From positions 1 to 5,441 of the forward strand of contig JAAYZH010000232.1 of NCBI GenBank assembly GCA_012514965.1: a DNA stretch of 5,441 nucleotides, given 5' to 3'. The DNA comes from Clostridiaceae bacterium (GTDB lineage Bacteria > Bacillota > Clostridia > Saccharofermentanales > Fastidiosipilaceae). Positions 5,327 to 5,441 of the stretch are shown piece by piece. Below the pieces are notes generated by a model. That model made no database searches and had not been told where the DNA came from. It saw only the letters and a program-made list of their open reading frames with translations. The number at the start of each line of letters is the position of its first letter. Position 1 is the first letter of the stretch. The position numbers were made by a program, and so were the translations under genes.

Positions 5327-5441
5327 CGGGGCTTGGAATAACGTTAAATTTGTCCACCGCACCCCCTGATCTGGACAAAAATTGCGAAAGTGTGTGTGCG
5401 GGGCCTGGAATATCGAAAATTTTGTCCACCGCACCCTCAGA
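5327..5441. repeat. Two 43-bp direct repeats containing inverted GGACAAA cores
   Basis: Copies at 5327-5369 and 5399-5441 align without gaps with seven mismatches and start 72 bases apart. Both contain TTTGTCCACCGCACCC preceded by GGAAT(A). Read in reverse complement, the core of the first copy (5335-5355) begins GGACAAATTTAACGTTATTC, nearly identical to the repeat at 471-490 upstream of the operon. Between the copies, GGACAAAAATTGCGAAAG (5373-5390) is a similar core in the opposite orientation, so the order is again alternating (reverse, forward, reverse). The second copy reaches the window edge and the array may continue. No gene is visible from 5215 to the end. Confidence 0.75.

Noticed and set aside
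5327..5441. Insertion sequence or attachment site end
   Set aside because: There is no transposase or integrase, no tRNA gene, and no target duplication in the window. The repeats are imperfect and partly reversed.

Overview
The window looks like a chromosomal segment of a moderately GC-rich member of the Bacillota, most likely a Clostridia-type anaerobe. This is an inference from strong GGAG-type ribosome binding sites, a compact ECF sigma/anti-sigma pair, and a lipoprotein domain (DUF4358) that I associate mainly with Clostridia. No ribosomal or other marker gene is present to fix the genus. All supported genes are on the + strand.

Layout. (1) Positions 1-315 carry the 3' end of an osmoprotectant-type ABC transporter permease, closed by a clear intrinsic terminator at 338-372. 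(2) Positions 373-736 are non-coding. They hold a G-rich tract with a 19-bp tandem repeat, a cluster of GGACAAA-type repeats in alternating orientation that ends in a perfect 18-bp inverted repeat, and an ECF-type promoter. (3) Positions 737-5214 form a tight five-gene operon: ECF sigma factor, membrane-anchored anti-sigma-like protein, Thr/Ala-linker lipoprotein with a DUF4358-like domain, MBOAT O-acyltransferase (AlgI/DltB class), and DHHW/AlgX-type SGNH-like protein. (4) A strong hairpin at 5239-5279 closes the operon. (5) From 5327 to the window end there are two 43-bp direct repeats that contain the same GGACAAA core seen upstream of the operon.

How the genes probably work together. The MBOAT and DHHW proteins form the usual two-part machine that moves an acyl (often acetyl) group across the membrane onto an exported polymer. 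The sigma/anti-sigma pair probably senses something outside the membrane and switches on its own operon from the promoter at 667-698. The lipoprotein would sit on the outer face of the same membrane, with an unknown role. No polymer synthase or glycosyltransferase is in the window, so the substrate cannot be named. The features most worth following up are the coupling of an autoregulated envelope-sensing module to surface acylation, and the unexplained repeat family on both sides of the operon.
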